From: a virus
IMG/VR virus record: IMGVR_UViG_3300009419_000078
Span: 1 to 26,158 of that record
Length of the DNA stretch: 26,158 nucleotides
Reading direction: 5' to 3' (one strand)
The translations under genes and the position numbers were made by a program. The notes under the pieces were generated by a model. That model worked only from the letters and a program-made list of their open reading frames with translations, searched no databases and was not told the DNA's origin. Shown piece by piece: positions 24,481 to 26,158 of the stretch; within the stretch, counting starts at the first letter, position 1, and each line of letters opens with the position of its first letter.

Positions 24481-24927
24481 CTATTTTGTACTAGTAATTA
24501 CGCATTGAGTATTCAATTGAGTTCTAGTGTATCCATTATATGGGTCATACCAAGAATATGAAGATGTTCCTGTTTTTGTATTATAATTAATTTCAGTTTT
24601 CATTGTAAATTCTGGCATATCTATTACATGATCTGTTAACGTAATACGAACGTCTGTATTTGTTTTTATTATTGATTCAAACGGCAATGTAGAAACAAAT
24701 ACACCGTCTAAATAAAATGTTGATGTTTGATCATCTAAATCTAATACATACTCACAATTTGCAGGTTCTTTATACCCAGTCCATTCTGGATTTGCAAGCA
24801 CGGCTTTTGCTGTGGTTTGTTCATATCTAACAAACGGTTGTGTTTGTGTTACTTTAATAGTAACTACTTGGGATGTTGCTACGGTTGCAATAACGGTTGC
24901 TACAAATAATAATGCTAACTTTTTCAT
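24481..24927 (-). CDS. Cassette 2 small secreted protein, paralogue family
   Basis: 148 residues. Signal peptide MKKLALLFVATVIATVATSQ, then VVTIKVTQTQPF, matching the cassette 1 partner almost residue for residue at the mature start. The central CEYVLDLDDQTSTFYLDGVFVS aligns with YYIIDLDCKTSTFYDNGVFVS of that partner; the flanks have diverged. β-rich, with aromatic residues near the C-terminus (SSYSWYDPYNGY). Probably exported; function unknown. It faces the cassette 2 leader gene with the terminator between them and starts divergently from cassette 3. Confidence 0.75.
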   Translation of the reverse strand: MKKLALLFVATVIATVATSQVVTIKVTQTQPFVRYEQTTAKAVLANPEWTGYKEPANCEYVLDLDDQTSTFYLDGVFVSTLPFESIIKTNTDVRITLTDHVIDMPEFTMKTEINYNTKTGTSSYSWYDPYNGYTRTQLNTQCVITSTK

Positions 24928-25061
24928 GTCTCTAATTTTTAAGTGGTTAATTATACTATATTATATGAACTATTAATTGAATATCCAACCAGTATACTAA
25001 TAAATGTTAATTTTTTTTTGTTTATATTTATATGAAAGAAACCTTAAAGGAATATTAAAAT
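24928..25061. repeat. Cassette spacer repeat C (divergent promoter region)
   Basis: 134 bp, built like spacer B: the 28-bp core at 24933-24960, a diverged AT-rich middle, ATCCAACCAGT, then the AATGTTAATTTTTT and TTTATATTTATATGAAAG promoter arm. Conserved ends with a variable middle suggest that both promoter arms, not the whole spacer, are under selection. Confidence 0.8.
25025..25032 (+). promoter_or_regulatory. Candidate late promoter (TATTTATA), cassette 3
   Basis: TATTTATA in GTTTATATTTATATGAAAG, 30 bp before the ATG at 25062; followed by CCTTAAAGGAAT carrying the ribosome binding site. Confidence 0.68.
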
Positions 25062-25634
25062 ATGAAAAATACATTGGCAGAAAATATGCTTCGCTTTGGA
25101 TCAAAAAACTTGACCCGAGAAAATCGAAAAAATTTGAAACAATTAAGTGAATCATTTGCTTCAAAGGATGGTATAACGTATAAGTCTAATTTTAAAGATC
25201 AAGCAATGTTTGATAACTATGTAGCTGGTGCTACCCCTGATCCGAAGACAGACATGTTACAAACAGCAGCCGGTGCTAGTTTTGGTAAACTAGGTGTGAC
25301 TACTAACGTACTTACATCATGTATTTGGCACGCTGCGGCATATGCTGGTACGGTCCCTGCTTATAGTAACATCGGAGCTGCTAAATCGCAAATACAATTG
25401 TTTCAAACAGGAACTAGTCAGTTACCGAATGTACAACGCGTTCATAATCAACTTAAATTGTCAGGCGTGATATCAACGCTTGAAGATACCAAGTGGTGGG
25501 AAACACAAATTGCTGACCCGACTAATCCCAAAGTAAATATTACCAGATGGAATTTATGGATACGTACAAATATTACTCCAAATTGGTCTGCAAAAAAAGC
25601 ACTTGTATTACCTCCAACAACAGGGCCTAAATAA
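25062..25634 (+). CDS. Cassette 3 leader-family protein (candidate packaged/ejected protein)
   Basis: 190 residues. The leader MKNTLAENMLRFGSKNL continues RENRKNLKQLSE (to Glu30), nearly identical to cassette 1 and ending at an L-S-E motif. Similarity to cassette 1 persists in a short block (DGITYKSNFKDQAMF), then stops; the C-terminal 125 residues are unique, with several Trp (TKWWETQ, NLWIRTN, NWSAKK). No domain recognised. A terminator hairpin follows at 25655. AAAGGAAT supports the start. As in the other cassettes, packaging into the head is inferred from leader and promoter. Confidence 0.7.
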   Translation: MKNTLAENMLRFGSKNLTRENRKNLKQLSESFASKDGITYKSNFKDQAMFDNYVAGATPDPKTDMLQTAAGASFGKLGVTTNVLTSCIWHAAAYAGTVPAYSNIGAAKSQIQLFQTGTSQLPNVQRVHNQLKLSGVISTLEDTKWWETQIADPTNPKVNITRWNLWIRTNITPNWSAKKALVLPPTTGPK

Positions 25635-25654
25635 TTTAATATATTATAAGTAGT

Positions 25655-25683
25655 AAAGTCCCTCTGAAAAGACGGGCTTTTTT
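25655..25683 (+). terminator. Intrinsic terminator after cassette 3 plus-strand gene
   Basis: AAAGTCC (25655-25661) pairs with GGGCTTT (25674-25680), one G-U pair, followed by six T in total. It is clearly a copy of the cassette 2 terminator (AGTAAAG, CCTCTG and GGGCTTTTTTACT are shared), so the terminator travels with the cassette. Confidence 0.82.
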
Positions 25684-25707
25684 ACTGTGTCTAAACAATT
25701 ATTATTT

Positions 25708-26103
25708 TTAATTAATTTTTATACTAAATTTTACGAATTCGTAAGAATATTCACCAATTGGATCTTGATCACTTAGCTTAACGGAATTGTTGTTTTTATC
25801 AATAATAAATGCCATAGCTGTTCCTTTATCGTCATAAACTATAGTAATAATATTATTAATTACTGATTTACTTACAATATTGCGAGTAACATTGATATTA
25901 TAATTAGGACATTTATAAACAACTGTACTGTCTTCTAAATTGATAAAATAATAAGAGTCAACATTTTTAAAAGTTCCTGCATTTAAAATACCCGAATCGG
26001 CTATGCGAAATAATATCTTTGTAACATGAATATCAACATGTTGACTAACAGAATTGAAGGCGGTTGATAATACAACTCCTAATACAAATGCTAACTTTTT
26101 CAT
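25708..26103 (-). CDS. Cassette 3 small secreted protein, diverged paralogue
   Basis: 131 residues. Signal peptide MKKLAFVLGVVLSTAFNSVSQ, then HVDIHVTK, a diverged form of the VVTIKVT mature start in cassettes 1 and 2. SYYFINLEDSTVVYK corresponds to their [YV]-x-[IL]-DLD-x-x-TSTFY segment, but the rest has little visible similarity and the protein is shorter. β-rich, no enzyme motif. Export is likely. Its start region is the 28-bp core repeat, so it belongs to the same array despite its divergence. Confidence 0.7.
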   Translation of the reverse strand: MKKLAFVLGVVLSTAFNSVSQHVDIHVTKILFRIADSGILNAGTFKNVDSYYFINLEDSTVVYKCPNYNINVTRNIVSKSVINNIITIVYDDKGTAMAFIIDKNNNSVKLSDQDPIGEYSYEFVKFSIKIN

Positions 26104-26158
26104 GTCTTAATTTTTAAGTGGTTAATTATACTATATAATAAGATATATAATATTAATA
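26104..26158. repeat. Cassette spacer repeat D (cut by window edge)
   Basis: The start of a further spacer: the 28-bp core at 26108-26135, and identity with spacer B through the following ATAATAAGATATATAATATTA segment. A fourth plus-strand leader gene can be predicted just beyond the right edge. Confidence 0.78.

Noticed and set aside
22432-25634. Diversity-generating retroelement targets
   Set aside because: The variation covers whole bodies rather than a short C-terminal variable repeat, and no reverse transcriptase or template repeat is seen in the window.
22432-26103. Toxin-antitoxin or toxin-immunity pairs
   Set aside because: The two genes of each cassette are convergent, use different promoter types and show no toxin or antitoxin fold; paired action remains possible but is not supported.
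23558-26158. CRISPR array
   Set aside because: The repeats are over 1 kb apart, lie between divergent genes, and the intervals are coding; they are promoter repeats of duplicated cassettes.

Overview
The window looks like part of the genome of a large, AT-rich, T4-like tailed phage (myovirus). The evidence is a T4-type baseplate set (gp6-like wedge, gp25-like wedge, gp5-like OB-fold/spike hub), a gp55-like late sigma factor and a gp47/Mre11-like nuclease. All of these lie in one dense, leftward-transcribed gene block with short or overlapping junctions. Host identity is not shown directly. The small secreted proteins at the right end have signal peptides ending in ...SQ, a style common in Bacteroidota, so a Bacteroidota host is a reasonable but unproven guess.

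Layout. (1) 1-2402, minus strand: DNA metabolism, with a gp47/SbcD-like nuclease (cut by the left edge), a TOPRIM primase and a T7 endonuclease I-like Holliday junction resolvase. (2) 2420-4753, minus: a 576-residue protein of unknown function and a truncated protein-kinase-like protein, both starting with short helical leaders. (3) 4758-13929, minus: fibre, LamG-like and other virion structural proteins. (4) 13938-19066, minus: baseplate gp6-like and gp25-like proteins, a 172-residue protein, a hydrophobic structural protein, a gp5-like spike/hub and a 144-residue conserved-looking protein. (5) 19091-21242, minus: gp55-like late sigma, a small membrane protein, an HD-domain hydrolase and two small proteins of 53 and 59 residues. 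(6) 21301-22326, minus: a UV damage endonuclease with visibly higher GC than its neighbours. (7) 22372-26158: a tandem array of two-gene cassettes. Each cassette has a plus-strand gene with a conserved N-terminal leader and a divergent body, facing a minus-strand gene for a small secreted protein. Cassettes are joined by a repeated divergent promoter region, and the array runs off the right edge.

Regulation. The octamer TATTTATA lies 14-49 bp upstream of nine genes, always in the coding orientation. It is probably the late promoter read by the gp55-like factor, and is related to, but reversed from, the T4 late element TATAAATA. At two sites it lies in the loop of an inverted repeat. A read-through transcript could fold there, while a transcript starting at the promoter could not, as is known for several T4 late genes. 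Shine-Dalgarno-like AAAGGA/AAGGA sequences precede many starts.

The most unusual part is the cassette array. The three plus-strand leaders resemble T4 capsid-targeting sequences and end at L-x-E motifs of the kind cut by the T4 prohead protease. The working hypothesis is a modular set of proteins packaged in the head and delivered into the host, each paired with a signal-peptide protein expressed from a different promoter class.
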